Shown here piece by piece: positions 16,563 through 24,744 of a stretch of 39,475 bases of DNA. Source of the stretch: Pseudoruegeria sp. HB172150 (lineage in GTDB: Bacteria > Pseudomonadota > Alphaproteobacteria > Rhodobacterales > Rhodobacteraceae). The DNA lies in assembly GCF_013184805.1 (NCBI RefSeq), contig NZ_JAATNG010000009.1, positions 1 through 39,475 on the forward strand, written 5' to 3'. The notes under the pieces were generated by a model. That model was not told where the DNA came from. It worked only from the letters and a program-made list of their open reading frames with translations, and did not search any database. Each line of letters begins with the position of its first letter. The stretch's first letter is position 1. The position numbers and the translations under genes are program-made.

Positions 16563-17261
16563 CTATCGATGATCTGTGTCAGCGGGTACGGAATGAGATC
16601 CCTCCGGCGATAACGATGGGCAGTGAATGTCGTTCCCCCATTCTTCCGACGGAATCCCCAGGTGGCCAAGTGCTGACGCAATCATATCTGCATTTTTAAG
16701 GGCCTTTCCGGCGCGCGGGTTTACGTTCTCATGAGGCTTGTTTTCAAGTGGCTCGTGGCCAAGAAACTCACAGATCCTGTCCGGAGCACTGGCATCCCGA
16801 ATGTAGTTGACGAGCAGTAAGTCCTCCGGGCGGTCCCGGAAATGGGTCAGGACATCAATGTGATAGGCATTTCTTTGAATCGTCCACGCTCGGATGGAAC
16901 TTTCCTTTATCGTCCAGAGAGGGTGACGTTCGCGGTTTGGCGGAAGCCGGCGAATGTGTTCCAGCCGGCTGTCAATCCAAGTGTCGAGTTCGCGCACCTG
17001 AAGAATGAACTTTGCATTTAAAAACATTTGGTCAAGTTTTCGAAAATCATCCGGAGTTCCGTCGCAGAAGGCGTCGTATAGGTAGTAGATTCCCGTGTTC
17101 GCCGTGTTACGCCACTTCGTACCATGATAAGAACGGTTGCCCAAATCCTGAAAAATACGGTGCAGAGACGTTGTTCCGCTCTTATTCTCCCCAATTGCAA
17201 ATATCTTTTCGGCCTTTCGCCCAGATATCAATCTAGAAACGACATTATATTTTTTTTTCAT
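16563..17261 (-). CDS. Sulfotransferase family protein with poly-A tract at its start
   Basis: A 232-residue P-loop sulfotransferase-like protein. KIFAIGENKSGTTSLHRIF (residues 19-37) is a clear 5'-phosphosulfate-binding loop, and KFILQVRELDTWIDSRL (84-100) occupies the 3'-phosphate-binding position with Arg90 and Ser98. A glycine/leucine-rich strand and DLLLVNYI follow, as in this family. The ATG at 17259-17261 is chosen. The frame continues upstream to a TTG at 17300, but no better ribosome site is seen there. Codons 2-4 are a run of nine A's, rare in this GC-rich DNA. Overall codon use is more AT-rich than in the neighbours, suggesting transfer. The acceptor is unknown; a polysaccharide hydroxyl is inferred from context. 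Confidence 0.8.
   Translation of the reverse strand: MKKKYNVVSRLISGRKAEKIFAIGENKSGTTSLHRIFQDLGNRSYHGTKWRNTANTGIYYLYDAFCDGTPDDFRKLDQMFLNAKFILQVRELDTWIDSRLEHIRRLPPNRERHPLWTIKESSIRAWTIQRNAYHIDVLTHFRDRPEDLLLVNYIRDASAPDRICEFLGHEPLENKPHENVNPRAGKALKNADMIASALGHLGIPSEEWGNDIHCPSLSPEGSHSVPADTDHR
17250..17258 (-). repeat. A9 homopolymer at codons 2-4 of a sulfotransferase gene
   Basis: Nine consecutive T's on the plus strand read as AAA AAA AAA directly after the ATG. Gain or loss of one base would shift the frame at once. Such tracts can be slippage-prone, but phase variation here is only inference. Confidence 0.8.
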
Positions 17262-17763
17262 CAATTCACTCGCTTGGCGGCCCAAAAATAAAGTTTGCAA
17301 CCTGGTTCAATATGGCAGCCATTCCCGACAGCTCGTTGTCTGCTTGCCCGAACTCATACACGCCCGATCAGCTCCTTACCAAAATGGTTGGCGCTGCTTC
17401 TTTGGCGCGCAATGGGGTATGCTTAATACCGTCCGTATGAACGGCATGGTTCTCGGAGATGAGCTTGGGCATACGGTGCCCGGCGTCAAGCGGTGACGTG
17501 GAGATGGGAAGCGCCGTTCTCGATCTTGTGCGGAATGCGGGCCAAACCGTCGAATGATGCTGCCACTGTCGCAGTTACCGAAACGCGCGGCAGGGATGTG
17601 CCAGGTGAACGCAATCAGGAAACGCCTTAGGCAATGTGGCCGGCTCTGTGCCTTATAGGTGTCCAACCTGGGCGCGGCTTCGGATTTGCTTCGGCGCAGG
17701 CTTGAAAAATCCGCGGACACCAATATCGCTTGGTCCCATGAATTTGGAAACCGAGGAATTATC
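17262..17763. other. Divergent intergenic region, no gene seen
   Basis: About 500 bases separate the minus-strand sulfotransferase from the plus-strand GT2 and must hold both promoters. The part next to the sulfotransferase is AT-rich. Open frames such as 17376-17792 (-) have low-quality composition and oppose the GT2 start, so they are not called. Confidence 0.45.
17753..17757 (+). promoter_or_regulatory. Shine-Dalgarno GAGGA deciding the start at 17764
   Basis: GAGGA ends six bases before ATG 17764. The frame is open back to GTG 17659, but the extra 35 residues do not resemble the family, so 17764 is preferred. Confidence 0.75.
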
Positions 17764-18693
17764 ATGAACGTCTCTGCGCCCTCGCTCAACACGACGTCAG
17801 AGAAGAAACGGACGGTGAGCGTTGGCTTGCCAGTCTACAACGGCGCCGAGTTTCTCGGCCAGGCGATCGAGTCGATTCTGGCGCAGGATCTCGGCGACCT
17901 CGAACTCATCATATCCGATAACGCTTCGACCGACGAAACGCCCGACATCTGCGCCAACTACGCCGCTGCAGACGAGCGCGTCAGCTATGTTCGGCATACC
18001 GAGAATCTCGGCGCCGCCAAGAACTATAACCACGTTTTCCACCTTTCGTCCGCGCCGTATTTCAAATGGGCGGCGCACGACGACCTAATGAAACCGCAAT
18101 TCCTAACTCGTTGCGTCGAAGCTTTTGAAAGGCAGCAGACTTTGCCCTCGCTGATCTATCCTCGTTCGGAGTTCATAGATTCAGATAACAAGGTCTTGTA
18201 TCCAGACAGAAATTCCATGCACACGACCTCACCCGCGGCTGCGGTCAGGCTCCACCGGGCTGTGCAAGCGATGGGTCTGGTTACCGCGGTGTTCGGCCTT
18301 TTTCACCGGGAAACACTCGCCCGCACGCAACTGATAGGCACATATGTGGCTTCGGATTACGTGCTCTTGCTGGAATGTGCGCTGCTGGGCCCGGTCATTC
18401 ATCTTGATGGTGAGCCTCTGTTTCAGCGCCGCATCCACGAGAAGATGTCGCGACAGGCAAACCGCAGCGACGAAGAGGTGCTGCGCTGGTTTGATCCGAA
18501 AGCAAGCAAGGAAAAGCTATCTTCCCGTCAGCGCCTGCGTCGGGAATTCATCAAGGCGATCTACCGATCCGACAATCTATCTGCCGTGGAAAAACCGGTC
18601 TGTGTCGCGACCCTGTTTGGTAGCCAGACATTCCGGAGAGTGCGCGTAACCGGTGGCCGGTGGCGGAGGAAGATTCGCGGCGAATCGGCGTGA
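17764..18693 (+). CDS. Glycosyltransferase family 2
   Basis: A 309-residue GT-A enzyme starting at ATG 17764. The N terminus carries VSVGLPVYNGAEFLGQAIES (about 19-38), LIISDNASTDET (about 49-60) and, at the metal-binding site, KWAAHDDLMKPQFL (about 98-111), the HDD variant common among GT2 proteins of surface polysaccharide loci. The later RRIHEKMSRQ segment is the usual acceptor-side loop. No membrane helix is seen. It is monocistronic, with a hairpin at 18701-18740 after it. The next gene is the giant exoprotein, 248 bases on. Specificity is unknown. Confidence 0.92.
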   Translation: MNVSAPSLNTTSEKKRTVSVGLPVYNGAEFLGQAIESILAQDLGDLELIISDNASTDETPDICANYAAADERVSYVRHTENLGAAKNYNHVFHLSSAPYFKWAAHDDLMKPQFLTRCVEAFERQQTLPSLIYPRSEFIDSDNKVLYPDRNSMHTTSPAAAVRLHRAVQAMGLVTAVFGLFHRETLARTQLIGTYVASDYVLLLECALLGPVIHLDGEPLFQRRIHEKMSRQANRSDEEVLRWFDPKASKEKLSSRQRLRREFIKAIYRSDNLSAVEKPVCVATLFGSQTFRRVRVTGGRWRRKIRGESA

Positions 18694-18700
18694 GGGCGTA

Positions 18701-18740
18701 GTTCGGTTTGTGCATGCATTCGTTGCACGTACTGCCGAAC
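18701..18740 (+). terminator. Hairpin after the GT2 gene
   Basis: GTTCGG (18701-18706) pairs with CCGAAC (18735-18740), and inside this GTGCA (18710-18714) pairs with TGCAC (18724-18728). It starts eight bases past the stop codon. No T-run follows (CGTTTGG), so termination would be imperfect. Confidence 0.4.
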
Positions 18741-18941
18741 CGTTTGGTGCGATGTGAACGATCTGTTTCGCTGCAGCGCATTGATGATCAATCGGTAAAC
18801 GCCCTGACAAGAATTTGACCGGATTTGGCCATATTCCGGAATGCCACCATTGGCGGCGTTTTTCGGTTGGTTTAGAGTGCTTGGCGTGGGTCAGGCTTGC
18901 GACCGTATTTTTAATCTCATTTTGCTTGCGAGGGTGGGTTC

Positions 18942-21900
18942 TTGAACAACTCTGACGATTTTGCGGCTGGGGAACTCAGTCCGCTTTGGGATGTCGTGGC
19001 GCCGACGGGAACGTCTGTCGTGCTTGGCACGAATGCCACGGATGCATACTTGGAGTTGGTCACGCCCGACGGTGATCATGATGTCTGGGACGCCAACAAC
19101 GGTGTCCGCGCGATGCAGGATGCATCGGACACCGATTTCCAGATCGAAACGAGATTCCTGACCACGCCGACTGAGAAGTTCCAATTGCAGGGCCTTCTCG
19201 TTGAGCAGGACGAAGACAACTGGTTGCGGTTCGACACCTACAGCGACGGCAACAACCTTTATGCGTTTGCCGCTATTACCGTCGATGGAGATTCAACCAG
19301 CGCATTCAAGGTAGCGATTCCGGAAGGCACCGCTCCATACCTTCGGCTGACCCGCACCGGTGACACTTGGACTTTCGAGTATTCCCAGGATGGCCTGACC
19401 TGGACCACCGCTGGAAGCTTCGATCACGCGCTTACCGTCTCACAGACCGGCGTCTTCGCGGGCAACACCGGAAACGCGAGCGGATACACTGCGCAGGTCG
19501 ATTATTTCGAGAACAGCGCCGATCCGATAGTCGACGAAGACGGTACGATTGTTCCGGTAGACAACGCACCCGACGCGACCGACGATGCAGTTACGACGGA
19601 AATCGACACGGCGCTTGTGATAGATCCGGTCACCGACCTGCTCGTCAACGACTCGGATCCTGAGGGTAGCGTTCTCACGTTGACCAGCGTGACACAGCCG
19701 ACCAACGGTACGCTGACTGCCAATCTCGACGGGACCTATACATATACCCCGAACACCGGCTTCACTGGTTTCGACAGCTTCACTTATTCGATCGAAGACG
19801 AAGCAGGCGGTTCGTCGTCAGCAACGGTCACGATCAGTATCCTTGGCCCGCCGATCGAGATCATTTCCGACGATTTCAACACCTTGGAACTCGGGAGCCA
19901 GTGGACCTTTTACGGAATCACAGGCAGCGCCACCACCGAGACAGATGGCACGAACTCCTGGCTGGAAATCACGTCACCGCCGGGCGAGGCCGTGGATGCC
20001 TATCGCGCACTGACCACACCGCGCGTCCTGCAGAATGTAGAAGATGGCGACTTCCAGGTCGCCATACACTTCCTGAATGAGCCGCAGCAGGCATTTCAGG
20101 AACATGGTCTGCTTTTGGTCGAAGATGACGATACATGGTTCCGGTTCGACGTAGCACATACGCGCAAGGGGCTGGTATTGATCGTTGGTCAAGTTGACGG
20201 CGACTCGCAGAACTTCCCCTATCGGGCAGACATAGAGTCTGGCGATGCCCAGTACCTGCGCATCACGAGAATCGGTGACAGCTTCGACTTCGAGTACTCG
20301 AGCGACGGAGAAACGTGGATCCTTGCGATTTCCATTACCAGCGACATGGTGCCCACGCAGATCGGGCCGTTTGCCGGTAGCGCAGAGAACAAGGGTAACA
20401 TTCCTGGGTTCGTGTCTCAGTTCGACTGGTTTGAGTCGAGCACTGACCCGATTCTGAACGAAGACGGCGAGGGCACTCCCGTCAACAACCCTCCAAACGC
20501 AGAAAACGACAGTCTGGCAACTGGTGAGGGTATCCAACTTGTTATCGACCCGGCGACCGATCTTCTGGGCAACGACAGTGATGCCAACGGCGACACGCTG
20601 ACATTGATCAGCGTCACCGATCCCTCGCATGGGACACTCACCCTGAATATCGACGGTACATACACCTACTCTCCCACCTCCGGCTATGTCGGTCCGGACA
20701 GTTTCACCTACACGGTCAGCGATGGAACGTCGGAGGGCACGGCGACGGTGAACATAGCCGTTGGCGACTTTTCAAATACCGCGCCAGTGGCGAGTGACGA
20801 CGCTGTCGCAGTCAGCGAGAATGGAAGCGCGACATTTGACGTTCTCGTCAACGATACTGATGTTGACGGCGATACACTGTCTGTTTCCAGCCTCGGCACG
20901 GCGTCGAACGGCACAGTTACACTGAACCCTGACGGCACCGTCACGTACACGCCGAATGCCGGTTTCGTCGGAGCAGACAGCTTTACCTATGTCGTTTCCG
21001 ACGGCAGCGAACAAGATACTGCGACGGTCAACATCACGGTGAACGCGCTGCCAAACACCGCGCCAACCGCTGTGGATGATAGCTTTGACGTTGCCGAGAA
21101 CGGCAGCGCGACCGTTAACTTGCTGACAAATGACAGCGACGCGGACGGCGATCCGCTGTCCATGCTTAGTGTTGGCGACGCAGCTAACGGTACGGTTACT
21201 CTGAATCCGGATGGCACGGTGACGTACGTTCCGAATGCTGGTTTTACCGGAACTGACAGTTTTACGTACACCGTTACGGACGGTGAGGATAACAGCACTG
21301 CGACAGCAACTGTAACCGTCGAAGCGGACACGCCTCCGCCGACCGGAAGCAACCTCGTTTCCGATGACTTCTCGGATGGTTCTCTGGGCGGGGCGTGGAC
21401 GCTGGTGGGACCCACCGGAACATCTGCAGGTCTGGGGACGAACTCGACAGACGCCTATCTCGAATTGATCACGGGCGCTGGCGACAATGATGTGTGGAAC
21501 ACGAACAACAGTTCCCGCGCGATGCAGGCAACCGCGGATACCGATTTCCAGATCGAGACGCGGTTTCTCAGCACTCCAACTGCAAAATATCAGCTTCAGG
21601 GTCTGATCGTAGAGCAAGACAGTCAGAACTGGCTGCGCTTTGACACTTATTCCGATGGCAAGAAGCTCTACGCATTCGCGGCGATAACGACCAACGGTGT
21701 GTCTGATCGGGTTTTCAAAGTTGCCATCCCCGAAGACGGCGCATCTTACCTGCGGCTTACGCGAAGCGGTGACACCTGGACATTCGAGTATTCGGCAGAT
21801 GGCTCGAATTGGACTGCGGCCGGCAGCTTCGACTATTCATTGGCGGTGTCGCAGGTAGGGGTCTTTGCAGGTAGCGCAGGGGCAGCACCGGGATTCACCG

Positions 21901-24539
21901 CAGTGGTCGACTATTTCGAGAATACGGCCGACCCGATCGTCGATGAGGATGGCGTCATTGTACCCGTCGACAACCCTCCGGATGCGGTCGACGATGCTTT
22001 GGCGACTGACGAGGATGTCGCGCTTCTGGTCAATCCGGTGAGCGACCTGCTGAACAACGACAGCGATCCAGAAGGTGGCGTCCTCACATTGCTGGAGGTC
22101 ACACAGCCTTCGCATGGCAGTCTGACCGAAAACGGTGACGGCACATACACATACACGCCGGATGCCGGGTTCTCCGGAACCGACAGCTTCACCTATACGA
22201 TCAGTGACGGCAACAGCGCGGATACGGCTACAGCAACCATAACCGTAAATGCAGCCGATACCCCGCCTCCGACAGACACCAATCTGACGTCCGATGACTT
22301 CTCGGAAGGGACGTTGGATGCGGTTTGGACAGTTGCTGGTCCGGCGACAACATCGGTCAGCCTCGGCACGAACGCGACCGATGGTTACCTGGAACTGGTG
22401 ACCGCTGGCGGTATCCATGATGTCTGGGACACCAATATGTCTGCCCGGGCGATGCAGGCCACTGACGATACGGATTTCCAGATCGAAACCCGGTTCCTGA
22501 CAACGCCCACGCAGAAGTACGAACTGCAGGGTCTTATAGTCGAAGAGGACTCTGCCAACTGGCTGCGCTTCGACACCTACTCTGACGGCTCGAAGCTTTT
22601 CGCCTTCGCCGCGATTACGGTCGACGGCGTGTCCGAACGTGCCTTCAAGGTGGTGATACCTCAGGACGGCGCCTCGTACCTGCGATTGACCCGCGATGGC
22701 GATACTTGGACATTCGAATACTCGGCTGACGGTGAAAACTGGACGTCGGCGGGCAGCTTCGATCACGCGATGACCGTCACGCAAACGGGCGTATTTGCCG
22801 GCAACACGGGAAGCACGTCGGGTTACACGGCGCAGGTTGATTACTTTGAGAACACAGCCGAACCGATCGCCAACGAAGATGGCACAATTGTTCCTGTCGA
22901 ATATCCGCCTGATGCGGTGGATGACGGGCTGGTGACGCCGACGGACACTCCGTTCGTTATCGATCCGGTGACTGACCTTCTGGCGAACGACAGTGACGCG
23001 AACGGCGATACTCTGACGATTACCGAAATCACGCAGCCATCCAACGGTACGCTAACCAGCAACGGCGACGGGACGTACACATACGCGCCCAACGCCGGGT
23101 TCGAAGGCGCCGACGGATTCACCTACACGATTTCGGATGGCACCAACACCGATACTGCGACTGTATCAATCGCGGTCGGAAACCCGATCGACGTCTGGTA
23201 CGGGCTGGAGCAAAGCTTCGGCAGCCCCGGCGAAGGCCAGGAATGGATCAACATTCTCGGCAATGTCGCCGGTGACGTGGAAACCCTGACCTACTCGCTC
23301 AATGGCGGTCCGGAGCGCACGCTGTCGGTCGGTGCAGATGGCATTCGCCTTGAGTACGAGGGCGATTTCAATATCGATATCTCCTACTCCGAGCTTGATG
23401 GATCTTCAGTCGACGACATCGTCACCATTACCGCCACCTACGCCGGCGGCGTGACTGTTACCCGTGATGTAACCATCGACTACGAGTCGGGCAGTTCCTG
23501 GGACCCCAACTACAGTATCGACTGGTCAACGGTCACCGACCTTCAGGATGTGGTGCAGGTGGTCGACGGGTTGTGGACCTTCGATGACGACGGCGCGCGT
23601 CCGGCAGAACTTGGTTATGACCGGCTGCTGGTCCTGGGCGATCAGACCTGGGACAACTACGAACTGACCATGACCATCACAACTAATGATCTTCAGAACG
23701 AAGATCCGATCAACGGTGGCGGGTTCGCTTTCGGGATGCTCTGGGACGGTCACACGGACTCGCGCCACGGGGACATCCAGCCTCTGTCGGGCTGGGAACC
23801 GGGTGCGGCCTTCTTTTACCGGGATGGCCGGTTCCGAAGCCACAGCTACGACGAATGGACCGATGTTCTCGCAGTGTCGTCGAAGCTCGATCTAGCCGAA
23901 GATGTGACTTTCAACGTGATTGTGCGGGTTGAGCAAACCGGCATCTATGATCGGCTTTACAGCCTCAAGATCTGGGAAGTCGGTACTCCCGAACCCACGG
24001 AATGGACACTGCAGGGTCTGGAGACCTTCAGCCTTGATGAAGCACCGGCAACCGGCGGGATTTACCTGAACTCGCATTACTACGACATCACCTTCGGCGA
24101 TCTCACCGTCACCGAGATTACCGGCAGTGATATCATACAGGGCACCGAAGCGGCTGACTTGCTGAGCGCTGTCGACACCGGAAGCGCCAATCCCGGCGTG
24201 GGCGAGATCGATGTCTTCACCGGCAATGGCGGGGCCGATGTCTTCGTGTTCGGCGATGCGGACGGAGTTTACTACGACGATGGAAACGGCGCGACCTCCG
24301 GGCTGGAAGACTACGGCTTTGCGTGGGATTTCGATTCGGGTACCGACCAGGTGCAACTACACGGCAGCGCATCGGATTACGTGCTGACCTCGGATGGTGC
24401 AGGCTTGGCAACAGGCAGCACCGCAATCTGGCTGATCGGCACAGGAGGCGAAGAAGACGAGTTGATCGGGATTCTGAACGGGGCGCAGGGTCTCGACCTG
24501 AACAGCAGCGACTTCGTCTTTGCCGACAACCTGATCTAG
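18942..24539 (+). CDS. Giant modular type I-secreted exoprotein (DUF1349-like and cadherin-like repeats)
   Basis: A 1865-residue acidic protein without signal peptide, lysine-poor and nearly cysteine-free as is usual for extracellular repeat proteins. Order by approximate residue: concanavalin-type DUF1349-like domain (1-200), cadherin/Ig-like repeat (205-305), divergent DUF1349-like domain (305-515), three cadherin-like repeats (517-612, 612-705, 705-803), DUF1349-like (805-1010), cadherin-like (1012-1112), DUF1349-like (1115-1322), cadherin-like (1323-1416), an Ig-like module (1417-1520), another concanavalin-like module (1521-1727), and a C-terminal type I secretion region (1727-1865) with GSDIIQGTEAADLL and FTGNGGADVFVFG, reminiscent of RTX/serralysin C-domains. 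Cadherin-like repeats show NDSDxxGDxLT and DGTYTYTPNxGFxGxDSFTYT. The start is TTG 18942 after GAGGGTGGG; a stop at 18912 limits the frame. Its probable exporter is the pair at 34036-37091. Likely a polysaccharide-binding adhesin or matrix protein; no catalytic domain is evident. Confidence 0.88.
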   Translation: MNNSDDFAAGELSPLWDVVAPTGTSVVLGTNATDAYLELVTPDGDHDVWDANNGVRAMQDASDTDFQIETRFLTTPTEKFQLQGLLVEQDEDNWLRFDTYSDGNNLYAFAAITVDGDSTSAFKVAIPEGTAPYLRLTRTGDTWTFEYSQDGLTWTTAGSFDHALTVSQTGVFAGNTGNASGYTAQVDYFENSADPIVDEDGTIVPVDNAPDATDDAVTTEIDTALVIDPVTDLLVNDSDPEGSVLTLTSVTQPTNGTLTANLDGTYTYTPNTGFTGFDSFTYSIEDEAGGSSSATVTISILGPPIEIISDDFNTLELGSQWTFYGITGSATTETDGTNSWLEITSPPGEAVDAYRALTTPRVLQNVEDGDFQVAIHFLNEPQQAFQEHGLLLVEDDDTWFRFDVAHTRKGLVLIVGQVDGDSQNFPYRADIESGDAQYLRITRIGDSFDFEYSSDGETWILAISITSDMVPTQIGPFAGSAENKGNIPGFVSQFDWFESSTDPILNEDGEGTPVNNPPNAENDSLATGEGIQLVIDPATDLLGNDSDANGDTLTLISVTDPSHGTLTLNIDGTYTYSPTSGYVGPDSFTYTVSDGTSEGTATVNIAVGDFSNTAPVASDDAVAVSENGSATFDVLVNDTDVDGDTLSVSSLGTASNGTVTLNPDGTVTYTPNAGFVGADSFTYVVSDGSEQDTATVNITVNALPNTAPTAVDDSFDVAENGSATVNLLTNDSDADGDPLSMLSVGDAANGTVTLNPDGTVTYVPNAGFTGTDSFTYTVTDGEDNSTATATVTVEADTPPPTGSNLVSDDFSDGSLGGAWTLVGPTGTSAGLGTNSTDAYLELITGAGDNDVWNTNNSSRAMQATADTDFQIETRFLSTPTAKYQLQGLIVEQDSQNWLRFDTYSDGKKLYAFAAITTNGVSDRVFKVAIPEDGASYLRLTRSGDTWTFEYSADGSNWTAAGSFDYSLAVSQVGVFAGSAGAAPGFTAVVDYFENTADPIVDEDGVIVPVDNPPDAVDDALATDEDVALLVNPVSDLLNNDSDPEGGVLTLLEVTQPSHGSLTENGDGTYTYTPDAGFSGTDSFTYTISDGNSADTATATITVNAADTPPPTDTNLTSDDFSEGTLDAVWTVAGPATTSVSLGTNATDGYLELVTAGGIHDVWDTNMSARAMQATDDTDFQIETRFLTTPTQKYELQGLIVEEDSANWLRFDTYSDGSKLFAFAAITVDGVSERAFKVVIPQDGASYLRLTRDGDTWTFEYSADGENWTSAGSFDHAMTVTQTGVFAGNTGSTSGYTAQVDYFENTAEPIANEDGTIVPVEYPPDAVDDGLVTPTDTPFVIDPVTDLLANDSDANGDTLTITEITQPSNGTLTSNGDGTYTYAPNAGFEGADGFTYTISDGTNTDTATVSIAVGNPIDVWYGLEQSFGSPGEGQEWINILGNVAGDVETLTYSLNGGPERTLSVGADGIRLEYEGDFNIDISYSELDGSSVDDIVTITATYAGGVTVTRDVTIDYESGSSWDPNYSIDWSTVTDLQDVVQVVDGLWTFDDDGARPAELGYDRLLVLGDQTWDNYELTMTITTNDLQNEDPINGGGFAFGMLWDGHTDSRHGDIQPLSGWEPGAAFFYRDGRFRSHSYDEWTDVLAVSSKLDLAEDVTFNVIVRVEQTGIYDRLYSLKIWEVGTPEPTEWTLQGLETFSLDEAPATGGIYLNSHYYDITFGDLTVTEITGSDIIQGTEAADLLSAVDTGSANPGVGEIDVFTGNGGADVFVFGDADGVYYDDGNGATSGLEDYGFAWDFDSGTDQVQLHGSASDYVLTSDGAGLATGSTAIWLIGTGGEEDELIGILNGAQGLDLNSSDFVFADNLI

Positions 24540-24598
24540 CTGGAAGGCACGGGCTGAAAAATGCCACCTGTCGCATCTGCGGCAATAAATTGTGCGAA

Positions 24599-24622
24599 GG
24601 CGGGCGTCTTAAGGCGCCCGCC
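24599..24622 (+). terminator. GC-rich hairpin after the giant exoprotein gene
   Basis: GGCGGGCG (24599-24606) pairs perfectly with CGCCCGCC (24615-24622) around an eight-base loop, 60 bases after the stop. No T-run follows, so it may slow or only partly stop transcription before the flippase gene. Confidence 0.45.
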
Positions 24623-24744
24623 CCGCCGAAACTCCCCGTACCCCATTCATCAGTTTCAGTCAGAGCTTGCGCGACTCTTCGGATCGGGCTTGAACTCTCG
24701 CGGGTCTCCGAAGTCGTGAAACCCTTGCCACAAACGGAGCCATC

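Noticed and set aside
19560-23180. Tandem repeats in the giant gene as a CRISPR array or satellite
   Set aside because: The repeats are diverged protein domains of about 95 and 200 codons in one open frame, not short identical repeats with spacers.
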